From assembly GCF_038446665.1 (NCBI RefSeq), contig NZ_CP151802.1, positions 1,736,001 to 1,800,000 of the forward strand: a stretch of DNA of 64,000 nucleotides, written 5' to 3'. The stretch's first letter is position 1; the number at the start of each line of letters is the position of its first letter. Shown here piece by piece: positions 38,377 through 48,112 of this stretch. The translations under genes were made by a program, and so were the position numbers. The notes beneath the pieces were generated by a model. It was not told the DNA's origin. It ran no database searches and was given only the letters and a program-made list of their open reading frames with translations. Source of the stretch: Lysobacter sp. FW306-1B-D06B (GTDB taxonomy: Bacteria; Pseudomonadota; Gammaproteobacteria; Xanthomonadales; Xanthomonadaceae).

Positions 38377-40755
38377 GTGGCCCACATCGAGTACGACGAA
38401 GACGAAAACGACAACGCCGACGAGCGCGCCCCGCAGTGGCGCCGGAGGCTGGTCATCTGGGTGCTGGCGGCGATCGGCCTGGGGCTGGGTTTCCTGATCC
38501 CCTACACGCTGTATCTGAATCACGAAGTCGGCGAGCGCTTCGGCCAGCTGAAGTGGCAGATTCCGACCCGCGTCTACGCACGCCCGCTCGAACTGGCGCC
38601 CGGCAAGACCCTGGACGCCGCCACGCTCAAGACCGAACTCGACGCGGCCGCGTATCACGCCGGCGACGGCACCCGGCCCGGTACCTATGCCCGCAACGGC
38701 GGACGCTGGCTGGTGTCCAGCCGCGGCTTCAAGGACGTGGACGGCGACGTCCAGGCGCGTCGCATCGAAGTGGTGCTCTCCGGGAGCAAGGTCGCCTCGG
38801 TGCGTGATCCGCAGAACAAGCGCGCACTGAAGTCCGCGCGCCTGGACCCGGCACGCATCGCCACGCTCTACGGCCAGAAGAACGAGGAACGCCGCCTGGT
38901 GCGCCTGCGCGAAGTGCCGGAGCTGCTGGTCACCGGCCTGCAGGCGGTGGAAGACCGCGACTTCAACAGCCACTACGGCATCGACCTCAGCGGCATGATC
39001 CGCGCGGCCTTCAAGACCGCCACCGGCAGCACGCAGGGCGCCAGCACGCTGACCCAGCAGTTGGCGCGCAGCGGCCTGCTGGGCATCGGCCGCGAGCGCA
39101 CGATCAGCCGCAAGGGCAAGGAAATCCTGTACGCCCTGTTGATCGAGGCCCGTTACGACAAGGGCACGATCCTGGAGGCGTACTTCAACCAGGTGTACCT
39201 GGGCCAGCGCGGCGCGCAGGCGATCCACGGCGTCGCCGCCGGCGCGGAGTTCTGGTTCGGCCGCGACCTGGCCGATCTGAGCACCGAACAGATCGCGCTG
39301 CTGATCGGCATCGTCCGCGGCCCGTCGTACTACGACCCGCGTCGCAATCCCGAGCGCGCACTGGAACGCCGCAACTTCGTCCTGGGCGAAATGCACGAAA
39401 CGCAGCTCATCGACGACGCCGAATACCAGCGCGCCCTGAAGGCTCCGCTGGGCGTGACCCAGGATCCCGGCAGCACGGCCGCGAACCGTTTCCCGGCCTA
39501 TATCGACCTGATCCGCCGCCAGCTGGCGCGCGACTATCCGGCCGATGCGCTGGCCGGCGCGGGCCTGAGCGTGATGAGCGGCATGTCGCCTTCAGCGCAG
39601 GCCATGGCCGAAGGCGCTGTCGCGCGTACGCTCAAGAGCCTGGACAACAAGCGCCGTCCGCCGCTGCAGACCGGGCTGGTGGTGACCGACGTGCACAACG
39701 GCAACGTCGTCGCCGTGGTCGGCAGCCGCAGCGTCGCCGAGCACGGCTTCAACCGCGCGGTCGAAGCGCAGCGTCCGGTCGGCTCGCTGCTCAAGCCGTT
39801 CGTGTACCTGCTGGCGCTGGCGCAGCCGGGCAAGTATTCGCTGGCCAGCTGGGTGGACGACTCGCCCGTCACCGTCGCGCTGGGCAAGAACAAGAACTGG
39901 AACCCCGGCAATTCCGACGGCCGCAGCCACGGCACGGTGCGCCTGATCGATGCGCTGGCGATGTCCTACAACCAGGCCACGGTGCGCGTGGGCATGCAGG
40001 TGGACCCGGAGCGCATCTCCAGCCTGATCCGCACGCTGGCCGGCATCGAATCCACGCCGAACCCCTCGCTGATCCTCGGCGCGGTGGACCAGAGCCCGTA
40101 TGCGATGGCGCAGCTGTACCAGTTCCTGGCCTCCGGCGGCGAGATCCAGCCGCTGCACGCCGTGCGCGGCGTGCTCGACGCCAACGGGAAAGCGCTCAAC
40201 CGCTACGACAAGGAACCCGCCCCGGCGCAGGAAGGCGACGCCATCGCCGCGCGCCTGATCACCATCGCGCTGCAGCAGGCGGTGTCCAACGGCACCGGCA
40301 CGCAGCTCGTGCGCGACGGTCTGGGTCGTCTGTCGCCCGCCGGCAAGACCGGCACGTCGAATGATGGCCGCGACAGCTGGTTCGCCGGCTGGACCGGCGA
40401 TCACCTCGCCGTGATCTGGGTCGGCAACGACCAGAACAAGGAAACCGGCCTGTACGGCGCCACCGGCGCGATGCGCGTGTGGTCGGCGATCTTCTCGCGC
40501 CTGCCCACCGCGCCGCTGGAAGTGGGCAACAAGGGCATCGACTGGCAGTGGACGATCGCCTCCAACACCACCGACGCCGACTGCCCCGGCGCGCGCCGCT
40601 TCGCCTTCGTCGCCGGCTTCGCTCCCCCGTACGCCCCGTGCCCCGCGCCGGAGCCCGTGCAGGAGGAAAGCGGCGGCTGGCGCGACTGGTTCGGCATCGG
40701 CCGCAAGGAAGAAGAAGCCCCGCGCGAGGACGCCCCGCCGCCAGAGACCCCGTGA
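38377..40755 (+). CDS. mrcB: Bifunctional penicillin-binding protein 1b
   Basis: 792 residues, class A PBP that polymerises and cross-links peptidoglycan. One membrane helix near residues 25-45 (LVIWVLAAIGLGLGFLIPY) after an acidic N-terminus; UB2H domain (about 60-150); transglycosylase GT51 (about 170-340) with AVEDRDFNSHYGID and QGASTLTQQLARS; transpeptidase with SLLK (active Ser in PVGSLLKPFVY), SYN and KTGTS. Start is GTG; an upstream ATG is out of frame. The stop overlaps the start of the next gene by one base. In E. coli the partner CpoB links this enzyme to Tol-Pal. Confidence 0.97.
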   Translation: MAHIEYDEDENDNADERAPQWRRRLVIWVLAAIGLGLGFLIPYTLYLNHEVGERFGQLKWQIPTRVYARPLELAPGKTLDAATLKTELDAAAYHAGDGTRPGTYARNGGRWLVSSRGFKDVDGDVQARRIEVVLSGSKVASVRDPQNKRALKSARLDPARIATLYGQKNEERRLVRLREVPELLVTGLQAVEDRDFNSHYGIDLSGMIRAAFKTATGSTQGASTLTQQLARSGLLGIGRERTISRKGKEILYALLIEARYDKGTILEAYFNQVYLGQRGAQAIHGVAAGAEFWFGRDLADLSTEQIALLIGIVRGPSYYDPRRNPERALERRNFVLGEMHETQLIDDAEYQRALKAPLGVTQDPGSTAANRFPAYIDLIRRQLARDYPADALAGAGLSVMSGMSPSAQAMAEGAVARTLKSLDNKRRPPLQTGLVVTDVHNGNVVAVVGSRSVAEHGFNRAVEAQRPVGSLLKPFVYLLALAQPGKYSLASWVDDSPVTVALGKNKNWNPGNSDGRSHGTVRLIDALAMSYNQATVRVGMQVDPERISSLIRTLAGIESTPNPSLILGAVDQSPYAMAQLYQFLASGGEIQPLHAVRGVLDANGKALNRYDKEPAPAQEGDAIAARLITIALQQAVSNGTGTQLVRDGLGRLSPAGKTGTSNDGRDSWFAGWTGDHLAVIWVGNDQNKETGLYGATGAMRVWSAIFSRLPTAPLEVGNKGIDWQWTIASNTTDADCPGARRFAFVAGFAPPYAPCPAPEPVQEESGGWRDWFGIGRKEEEAPREDAPPPETP

Positions 40756-41291
40756 TGATGTCCCCCCGCATCCCCCGCATCGCAATCGCTGCACTGGCCG
40801 GCGCCGTCCTGGCCGCATGCAGCACCACGCCGCCGCCCCCGCCGGCGCCGACCATCGACCCCGTCGCCGCGGTGACCGCGATCCGCGCATCCGGCGGCGC
40901 GGCCAGCACCGAGCTGGACGTGCAGCCCATCCGCGATCCGCAGGTCGACGACCTGCGCGAGGACGCCGAGCGCTTCGAGAAAGCCGGCCAATACGCGCAG
41001 GCCGCGCAGGCGCTCGACCACGCGCTGCAGCTCAACCCGGACGATCCGGCGCTGCTGCAGGAGCGCGCCGAGGCAGCGCTGCTGGAAAAGGACCTCGCCG
41101 GCGCAGAACGCTTCGCGCGGCAGGGCATCGAGCGCGGCTCGAAGGTCGGCCCGCTGTGCCGCCGCCACTGGGAAACCATCGCCCAGGTGCGGCAGGCGCG
41201 CGCGGTTCCGGTCGAAGTTCCGGGTGACTCGGTCGCCGATGCGCGCCGCGAACGCGACGCCTGCACCGTCGCCGCGCCCGTGCGTTACTGA
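40755..41291 (+). CDS. TPR-containing lipoprotein, unknown
   Basis: 178 residues. The signal peptide MMSPRIPRIAIAALAGAVLA ends in the lipobox LAAC (Cys near residue 22), followed by a Pro-rich linker STTPPPPPAP. Residues about 60-125 carry a TPR pair (EDAERFEKAGQYAQAAQALD, DPALLQERAEAALLEKDLAG). The start overlaps the mrcB stop by one base, so it is probably made together with PBP1b and may act as its regulator, like the outer-membrane LpoB; this is inference from position only, since no LpoB motif is visible. Codon 40758 is an alternative start. Confidence 0.82.
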   Translation: MMSPRIPRIAIAALAGAVLAACSTTPPPPPAPTIDPVAAVTAIRASGGAASTELDVQPIRDPQVDDLREDAERFEKAGQYAQAAQALDHALQLNPDDPALLQERAEAALLEKDLAGAERFARQGIERGSKVGPLCRRHWETIAQVRQARAVPVEVPGDSVADARRERDACTVAAPVRY

Positions 41292-41455
41292 CGATCGACG
41301 GGCCGGACGGAAGGCCGGGGCTAGAATAGGCCCCGTATGCGCAGCGACGGCCTGGCCGTCCCGCGAGTTCTCCTGATCGGCGCGTGTCGTGACAGGTGGC
41401 GTCCGCATGCGATCCATGCGCGAGATGCGCGACCCCGGGACCACGTCGAGACCTC

Positions 41456-43591
41456 ATGCACGCGCAGGCGCCATCGCCCATCGAATCGACCCGCGACGCC
41501 GCGCCGGACGACGCGCGCCCGGTCAGCCGTCTGGCCCAGGCCAGCCGCGAAGCGCTGGCCGAAGGCGGCGAACTCGCGCGCAACATTCCGTCCTTCGCCT
41601 CGCGGCCGGCGCAGCAGGACCTTGCCGCGGCCGTGGCCGAGGCCGTCGACCATCGCGGCACGTTGCTGGCCGAAGCCGGCACCGGCACCGGCAAGACGTT
41701 CGCCTACCTCGTGCCGGCATTGCTGTCGGGCAAGAAGACCATCGTCTCCACCGGCACGCGCGCGCTGCAGGACCAGCTCTATCACCGCGACCTGCCGCGC
41801 GTGCGCGATGCGCTCGGCGTCGGCCTGAAGACCGCGCTGCTGAAGGGTCGCGCCAACTACCTGTGCCACTACCGCATGCGCCAGGCGCAGGGCGAGCCCA
41901 AGTTCACTTCGCGCGAGATGGCCGCGCAGTTCCAGCGCATCGTCGCCTGGTCGGGCCGCACGCGCATGGGCGATCTGGCCGAACTCGACGCGCTGCCCGA
42001 CGACTCGCCGCTGCTGCCGATGGTCACCAGCACGGCGGAGAACTGCCTGGGCAGCGAGTGCCCCTTCTTCAACGACTGCTTCGTCGTGCAGGCGCGCCAG
42101 CGCGCGCAGGCGGCGGATCTGGTGGTCGTGAACCACCATCTGCTGCTGGCCGATCTCGCGCTCAAGCAGGAAGGCTTCGGCGAAATCCTGCCCGGTGCGC
42201 AGGCCTTCGTCGTCGATGAGGCCCACCAGCTGCCGGAACTGGCTGCGCAGTTCTTCGGCGAAGCGCTGAGCGCGCGTCCGCTGGTCGAACTGGCCCGTGA
42301 CGCGCTGACCGAATGCCGCCAGGTGCCGTCCGCGCTCGCCGCCGTGCAGGATCCCGCGCGAGGACTCGAACAGAGCGTGCGCGCGCTGCGTGCCGCGATG
42401 GACGAACTGCCCGTGCGTGGCACGCGTCGCCGCGCGGCCGAAGAGCCCGCGGTCGAGCAGGCCTTCGATGGGCTGGAGGATGCGCTGCGCGCGTTCCATG
42501 CGGCGGTGCTGCCGTTCGCGTCGGCCTCGCCGGGCTTCGATGCCTGCGCCGCGCGCGCGGTGGAGTTCGAAGGCCGGTTGAAGCGCTGGCGCGACGATTC
42601 CACGCACTCGCAGGACGAGGACGAATTCGCCGAGGATTTCGCCGAGGTCGATTCGCAGGAGGCAAGCGCCGATGACGTCGGCGCCGGCGCGAAGAAGAAG
42701 CCCAAGGACGACGGCAGCGTGCTCTGGTACGAGCTGACCGCGCGCGGCTTCCGCCTCAGCCGCACGCCGCTGGACGTCGCCGGCCCGCTGGCGCAGCACC
42801 GCGCGCGTTCGCAGGCGGCGTGGATCTTCACCTCGGCCACGCTCGCCGTCGGCGGTCGCTTCGAGCATTTCGCGATCAAGCTCGGCCTGTACCTCAAGGG
42901 TGAAGACCCGCCGCACACCCTGCTGGTGCCCAGTCCGTTCGACTGGGAAACGCAGGCGCTGTGCTACATGCCGCGCGGGCTGCCCGATCCGACCGTGCGC
43001 AACTACAACGAGAGCATGGTGGAGAAGATCCGGCCCGTGCTCGAAGCTTCGGGCGGCCGTGCCTTCGTGCTGTTCGCCTCGCACCGGGCCCTGCGCGAAG
43101 CGGCGGAACTGCTCAAGGACGGTCCGTGGCCGCTGTTCGTGCAGGGCGAGGCGCCGCGTCCGGTGCTGCTGGACCGCTTCCGCGCGTCCGGCAATGGCGT
43201 GCTGCTGGGCGCGGCGAGTTTCCGCGAAGGCGTGGACGTCGCCGGCGATGCGCTGAGCGTGGTGGTGATCGACAAACTGCCTTTCGCCGCGCCGGACGAC
43301 CCGGTGTTCGAAGCGCGCCTGGACGCGATCCGCCGCAACGGCGGCAATCCGTTCCGCGACGAGCAACTGCCGCAGGCGGTGATCGCGCTGAAGCAGGGCG
43401 CAGGCCGCCTGATCCGCAACGAAAGCGACCGCGGCGTGCTGGTGCTCTGCGATCCGCGCCTGACCAGCAAGACCTACGGCAGCGTCTTCCTCAACTCGCT
43501 GCCGCCGCTGCCCAAGACGCGGCACGTCGAGGACGTGGGGGCGTTCTTCGCGACGGAGACCGCCGCCACGCCGCTAGAATCCACGCCATGA
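41456..43591 (+). CDS. yoaA: ATP-dependent DNA helicase, YoaA/DinG type
   Basis: 711 residues, XPD-like superfamily 2 helicase. Walker A EAGTGTGKTFAY is near residue 72, motif II VVDEAHQLPE near 253, and C-terminal motifs include FVLFASHRALREA, LLGAASFREGVDV and QGAGRLIRNESDRG. Four cysteines placed between the Walker motifs (YLCHYR, then CLGSECPFFNDC) fit the iron-sulfur cluster of this group. The smaller size and lack of an exonuclease domain point to YoaA rather than the DinG of Gram-positives. The ATG at 41456 gives MHAQAPSP; a frame start at 41396 is possible. The stop overlaps tsaB by 4 bases. Confidence 0.9.
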   Translation: MHAQAPSPIESTRDAAPDDARPVSRLAQASREALAEGGELARNIPSFASRPAQQDLAAAVAEAVDHRGTLLAEAGTGTGKTFAYLVPALLSGKKTIVSTGTRALQDQLYHRDLPRVRDALGVGLKTALLKGRANYLCHYRMRQAQGEPKFTSREMAAQFQRIVAWSGRTRMGDLAELDALPDDSPLLPMVTSTAENCLGSECPFFNDCFVVQARQRAQAADLVVVNHHLLLADLALKQEGFGEILPGAQAFVVDEAHQLPELAAQFFGEALSARPLVELARDALTECRQVPSALAAVQDPARGLEQSVRALRAAMDELPVRGTRRRAAEEPAVEQAFDGLEDALRAFHAAVLPFASASPGFDACAARAVEFEGRLKRWRDDSTHSQDEDEFAEDFAEVDSQEASADDVGAGAKKKPKDDGSVLWYELTARGFRLSRTPLDVAGPLAQHRARSQAAWIFTSATLAVGGRFEHFAIKLGLYLKGEDPPHTLLVPSPFDWETQALCYMPRGLPDPTVRNYNESMVEKIRPVLEASGGRAFVLFASHRALREAAELLKDGPWPLFVQGEAPRPVLLDRFRASGNGVLLGAASFREGVDVAGDALSVVVIDKLPFAAPDDPVFEARLDAIRRNGGNPFRDEQLPQAVIALKQGAGRLIRNESDRGVLVLCDPRLTSKTYGSVFLNSLPPLPKTRHVEDVGAFFATETAATPLESTP
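43575..43580 (+). promoter_or_regulatory. Candidate -10 box (TAGAAT) 7 nt before tsaB
   Basis: GCTAGAATCCACGCCATG, inside the end of the preceding helicase gene, could start a second, leaderless tsaB transcript. Confidence 0.4.
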
Positions 43592-44304
43592 AGCTGCTCG
43601 CCCTGGAAACCTCTACCGAAGCCCTGTCGATCGCCTTGTCGATCGACGGCCAGGTGCGCGAGCGGTTCGAGCTCGCGCCGCGCCGGCACGCTGAACTCTC
43701 GCTCCCATGGGCAGACGAACTGCTGGCCGATGCCGGCGTGAAGCGCTCCCAGCTCGACGCGATCGCCGTGGGCCGTGGCCCCGGGGCGTTCACCGGCGTG
43801 CGGCTGGCGATCGCGCTGGCGCAGGGCATCGCGCTGGCGCTGGACCGCCCTGTGGTGCCAGTGTCCACGCTCGCCGCGCTTGCGATGCGGGCCGATGCGG
43901 ACGGCGACGGCGCACCGCGCCGCGTGCTCACCGCGATCGATGCGCGCATGGGCGAGGTGTACTCGGCCGCGTTCCAGCTGCGCGATGGCGATGCGTTTGC
44001 GTTGAGCGATGAGCGCGTCGGCGCGCCCGACAGCGTCGTGGTGCCCGGCGACGAGAGCGGATGGTTCGGTGTCGGTACCGGTTTCGGTGCGGCCGAGAAT
44101 GCGCTTTCGCAGCGTCTTTCCAGTCGTTTTGCATCGATCGATGCAACGCAATTGCCGCATGCGGCGGATATCGCACGCCTCGCCGTAAAGGCCTATGCGC
44201 GCGGTGAAGCGGTGCCGGCCGAACGCATCGAGCCTGCGTATCTGCGCAATAACGTCGCGTTGACGTTGCGCGAGCAGCAGGCGCTGCGGGAAGCGAAACG
44301 GTAG
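43588..44304 (+). CDS. tsaB: tRNA t6A modification protein TsaB
   Basis: 238 residues, ASKHA-fold protein formerly called YeaZ. TsaB pairs with TsaD (and TsaE) to put threonylcarbamoyl on A37 of ANN-reading tRNAs such as tRNA-Lys. Seen: MKLLALETSTEALSIAL at the N-terminus, HAELSLPWADELL, IAVGRGPGAFTGVRLAIALA and IDARMGEVYSAAFQ. The degenerate active site of TsaB versus TsaD is as expected. It overlaps the helicase gene by 4 bases, but a -10-like box just before its start may add an independent transcript. Confidence 0.95.
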   Translation: MKLLALETSTEALSIALSIDGQVRERFELAPRRHAELSLPWADELLADAGVKRSQLDAIAVGRGPGAFTGVRLAIALAQGIALALDRPVVPVSTLAALAMRADADGDGAPRRVLTAIDARMGEVYSAAFQLRDGDAFALSDERVGAPDSVVVPGDESGWFGVGTGFGAAENALSQRLSSRFASIDATQLPHAADIARLAVKAYARGEAVPAERIEPAYLRNNVALTLREQQALREAKR

Positions 44305-44365
44305 TTGAGGGCGTCGGGCGACTGGCTCGTGCGAGTCTTCGCCCATTAGCCACCGCTCCGTTACC

Positions 44366-44393
44366 CGTCATCCCAGCTTTCGCTGGGATGACG
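44366..44393. terminator. Bidirectional hairpin between tsaB and the tonB-like gene
   Basis: A perfect 12-bp inverted repeat, CGTCATCCCAGC / GCTGGGATGACG, loop TTTC, sits between two convergent genes. It is also of REP-like type (ATCCCAGC core), so it can be counted as repeat or terminator. Confidence 0.65.
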
Positions 44394-44455
44394 TAATCGC
44401 GAAGTTGCCGGTGCGAGCTCGATGACACCGGGCCTGCGCCGCGAGCGCGCCGCGC

Positions 44456-45324
44456 TCAATCGTCGACCAGCTCACCGCCCGGCAGGAAGTTCCACGTCCG
44501 CGTGACATGCAGGATGTCCGGGTTTTCCTCGGTGCGTGGCAACGGCGGATAAGGCTCGGCGAGCTTGGCGATGCGAAGCGCCGAGGCATCGAGCAGGGAA
44601 ATGCCGCTGCTGCGCACGATGTCGGCGCGCTCGACCGATCCGTCGCGGCGGATCGCCACGCTGATCACCACCTGTCCTGCAAGCCGGCGGCGACGCGCTT
44701 CATCGGGATAGTTGAGGTTGCCCACGCGCTCGACGCGGTCCACCCATTCGCGCAGGTAGCCGGCCCACACGTATTCCTGCGTGCTGGCCGAGACGAACTT
44801 GCGCGATGGACGCTTGGCGTAGCGCTCCGAGCGCATGTGGATCTCGGCCGCCAGCCGCGCCATCTGCATGTCGCGCTCGATCTTTTCTTCGCCGCGCGGC
44901 AGCGGACGCTCGCTGGGCGAGGGCGTGCTGCGCGGCGTGGGCGTGGCGGTGTCGCCGCGCGTGCTGGCGACCACGCGCGCCTGCGGCGCCGGCTGTGGTG
45001 CGGGCGATTGCGCGCGCAGCGTGCGCGGCGCGATGCCGGTGGCGGCCTGCGGCAGGGGACCGGACTGCGCCTCGCGCGGGCGCGTGCTCTTGTCGTGCTC
45101 GCCGCCGCCCTGGTTGTTGGCCTGGGCGAGGAAATCCGCCTGTTTCGGCGTCAGCGCGCTGGTGGTCTGGGTGAGGATCACGTCCAGCGTCGGCATCACC
45201 GGCGCCGCCTTCTCCAGCGTCCAGCCCACGCCCAGCAGCACGATGCCGTGCACGATCAGCGACAGGACGAAGGTGGCGCTGACGCGGCCGTTGCCCGCGT
45301 CGTCGTGGCGCGCGACGACTGCGC

Positions 45325-45328
<4 letters not shown>
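44456..45328 (-). CDS. TonB family protein, TonB3-like
   Basis: 290 residues. One N-terminal membrane helix (about 18-40, VSATFVLSLIVHGIVLLGVG), a Pro/Arg/Thr-rich spacer, and a C-terminal TonB domain (about 200-290) with NLNYPDEARRRRLAGQVVIS, VAIRRDGSVERADIVRSSG and a final RTWNFLPGG. TonB proteins pass energy of ExbB/ExbD to outer-membrane receptors. It overlaps gshB by 4 bases, next to the pilG operon. In P. aeruginosa the same position holds tonB3, which is needed for twitching motility, so this gene is probably part of pilus function. No exbBD genes are nearby. Confidence 0.88.
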
Positions 45329-46296
<968 letters not shown>

Positions 46297-46710
46297 GGCG
46301 GTGGCTGGGGGAAGGGTGGTCGCGATGGTAACAGGCCCTTCCGCGCACGCCGGGCGCCATCGGCGGAAAGCTGCGGTCCGTCCCCTTATCGCCTCCGCTG
46401 CCCTGGCGCGGCCGGGCGGAGCGGCCGGCGCGGGCCGGCCCGGAGACTTGGAACCGGCGTCCCGGCTTGGGGCCCCGGCGCTCGGAAATGTCATGCCTTT
46501 CCGGTATATGCAATGCGCGTGCCCAGCATCGTCGCGTGACCGCCAGGCGGTCCTTCGAGAACGATCCGGAAGCGGAGCCGGCCAGGCCGTCCCCGCGGCG
46601 CATTCAGCTTGCCCCTCGAAACCGCTGCTTGACAGCATTCGCGAGGCTTGGAATAAAGACGGCTGGCGAAGTGCCTGCACACGGCGGCATTCGCATGGGG
46701 GAATTCGAAA
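46297..46710. other. Divergent intergenic region between gshB and pilG
   Basis: 414 bases. It holds a strong plus-strand promoter for the pil operon near 46629-46657. The first 200 bases are very GC-rich (CGGCCGG runs) and show no gene. I saw no clear promoter for gshB. Confidence 0.5.
46629..46657 (+). promoter_or_regulatory. Sigma-70-type promoter of the pilG operon
   Basis: TTGACA (46629-46634, perfect -35) and AATAAA (46652-46657, 4 of 6 of TATAAT) are separated by 17 bases. Transcription would start near 46664, 47 bases before pilG. It is the best -35 in the window. Confidence 0.6.
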
Positions 46711-47109
46711 ATGCTAGACGAGGTCCGCAACGGCAGCCTCGGCGGTTTGAAGGTCATGGTGATCGATGATTCCAAGACCATCCGCCGAACCGCCGAGACG
46801 TTGCTCAAGCGCGAGGGCTGCGAGGTGGTTACCGCCACCGACGGCTTCGAGGCGCTGGCGAAGATCGCCGATCAACAGCCGCAGATCATCTTCGTGGACA
46901 TCATGATGCCGCGGCTGGATGGCTATCAAACCTGCGCGCTGATCAAGAACAATCATCTGTTCAAGGGCACGCCGGTCATCATGCTGTCCTCCAAGGACGG
47001 CCTGTTCGACAAGGCGCGCGGACGTATCGTCGGCTCCGAGCAGTACCTCACCAAACCATTCACACGCGAAGAACTGCTCGACGCGATCCGCACGCACGTA
47101 AACGCCTGA
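46711..47109 (+). CDS. pilG: Twitching motility response regulator PilG
   Basis: 132 residues, a single receiver domain. Seen: VMVIDDSKTIRRTAETLL with the acidic pair, the phosphoacceptor Asp in IIFVDIMMPRLDGYQT, the Ser of VIMLSSKDG and the Lys of YLTKPFTREEL. PilG takes phosphate from ChpA and promotes pilus extension, acting at the cell pole. There is no DNA-binding domain. A GGGGAA ribosome site precedes the ATG. pilH follows after 18 bases. Confidence 0.96.
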   Translation: MLDEVRNGSLGGLKVMVIDDSKTIRRTAETLLKREGCEVVTATDGFEALAKIADQQPQIIFVDIMMPRLDGYQTCALIKNNHLFKGTPVIMLSSKDGLFDKARGRIVGSEQYLTKPFTREELLDAIRTHVNA

Positions 47110-47127
47110 CCGGGGGGTAGGGCACCA

Positions 47128-47493
47128 ATGGCACGTATTCTTCTGATCGAGGACTCGCCGACCGACACGGCCGTCCTGACCCAGCTCCTCGAGCGCAATG
47201 GCCACCAGGTGCTGGCCTCCGGCAACGCCGAGGATGGCATCGAGACCTGCAAGCGCGAGAAGCCCGACCTGGTGATGATGGACGTCGTGCTGCCCGGCAT
47301 GAACGGCTTCCAGGCCACGCGCGCGCTGTCCCGCGACGCCGACACCAGCACCATCCCGGTGCTGATCGTCAGCACCAAGGGCATGGACACCGACAAGGCC
47401 TGGGGCATGCGCCAGGGCGCGCGCGACTACATCGTCAAGCCGCCGCGCGAGGACGAGCTGATCGCCCGCATCAACGCCCTGCTGGGCGCCTGA
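47128..47493 (+). CDS. pilH: Twitching motility response regulator PilH
   Basis: 121 residues, a stand-alone CheY-like receiver. Key residues: acidic pair in ILLIEDSPTD, phosphoacceptor Asp in LVMMDVVLPGMNGFQA, Ser of VLIVSTKG and Lys of YIVKPPREDEL. In the Pil-Chp system PilH counters PilG, either by acting on retraction or as a phosphate sink. A GGGGGG stretch lies just before the ATG. Placed between pilG and pilI as in Pseudomonas. Confidence 0.96.
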   Translation: MARILLIEDSPTDTAVLTQLLERNGHQVLASGNAEDGIETCKREKPDLVMMDVVLPGMNGFQATRALSRDADTSTIPVLIVSTKGMDTDKAWGMRQGARDYIVKPPREDELIARINALLGA

Positions 47494-47506
47494 GTCCGGA
47501 GTCCCG

Positions 47507-48112
47507 ATGTTGCAGTCGCCCTTCGACGTGCTGGTGGACTACGAGCGCCGCAGCTTGGCGCACGTGGTCGGCCTGCCCGAGCAGCTGGACGCTCCGGGCC
47601 TGTGGCGCGGCGTGGGTTACCGCATCGGTGCCCGCCGTCTCGCCTCCGGTTTCGGCGAGGTCCTGGAAATCCTGCCGCTGCCGCAGGTCACCCATGTCCC
47701 GGGCGCGCAGCCCTGGCTGCTGGGCCTGGCCAACGTGCGCGGCAACCTCCTTCCGATCGTGGACCTCAAGCAGTTTCTGGAAGGCGAGCGCACGGTCGTG
47801 CACGAAAGCCAGCGCATCCTCCTCGTCCGCCAGCCCGGCGGCGACGTGGCCGTGCTGATCGACGAGCTCTACGGCCAGCGCAGCTTCCACGAGCAACACC
47901 GCATCGAACTTGAGCCCGAAGCCGAAGGCGACGACGCGATCGTCGCGCTGACGCAGGGCCGTTACGCGCACTTCGTCGAACGCGGTTACCGCCTCGACGC
48001 GCACACGTGGGGCATCTTCAGCTTGGACAAGCTGGCCCGCACGCCCGAATTCCGTCAGGCGGCATCCGAAATGCCGCATCGCATCAGCAACGTTTCCGAG
48101 GTTCAACCATGA
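47507..48112 (+). CDS. pilI: Pilus chemosensory adaptor PilI (CheW-like)
   Basis: 201 residues. One CheW-like domain (about 35-175) with [40 protein letters not shown] and the closing [17 protein letters not shown]. It couples the receptor PilJ to the kinase ChpA. It is a little longer than Pseudomonas PilI at the N-terminus. The stop overlaps the pilJ start by 4 bases (ATGA). Confidence 0.93.
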   Translation: MLQSPFDVLVDYERRSLAHVVGLPEQLDAPGLWRGVGYRIGARRLASGFGEVLEILPLPQVTHVPGAQPWLLGLANVRGNLLPIVDLKQFLEGERTVVHESQRILLVRQPGGDVAVLIDELYGQRSFHEQHRIELEPEAEGDDAIVALTQGRYAHFVERGYRLDAHTWGIFSLDKLARTPEFRQAASEMPHRISNVSEVQP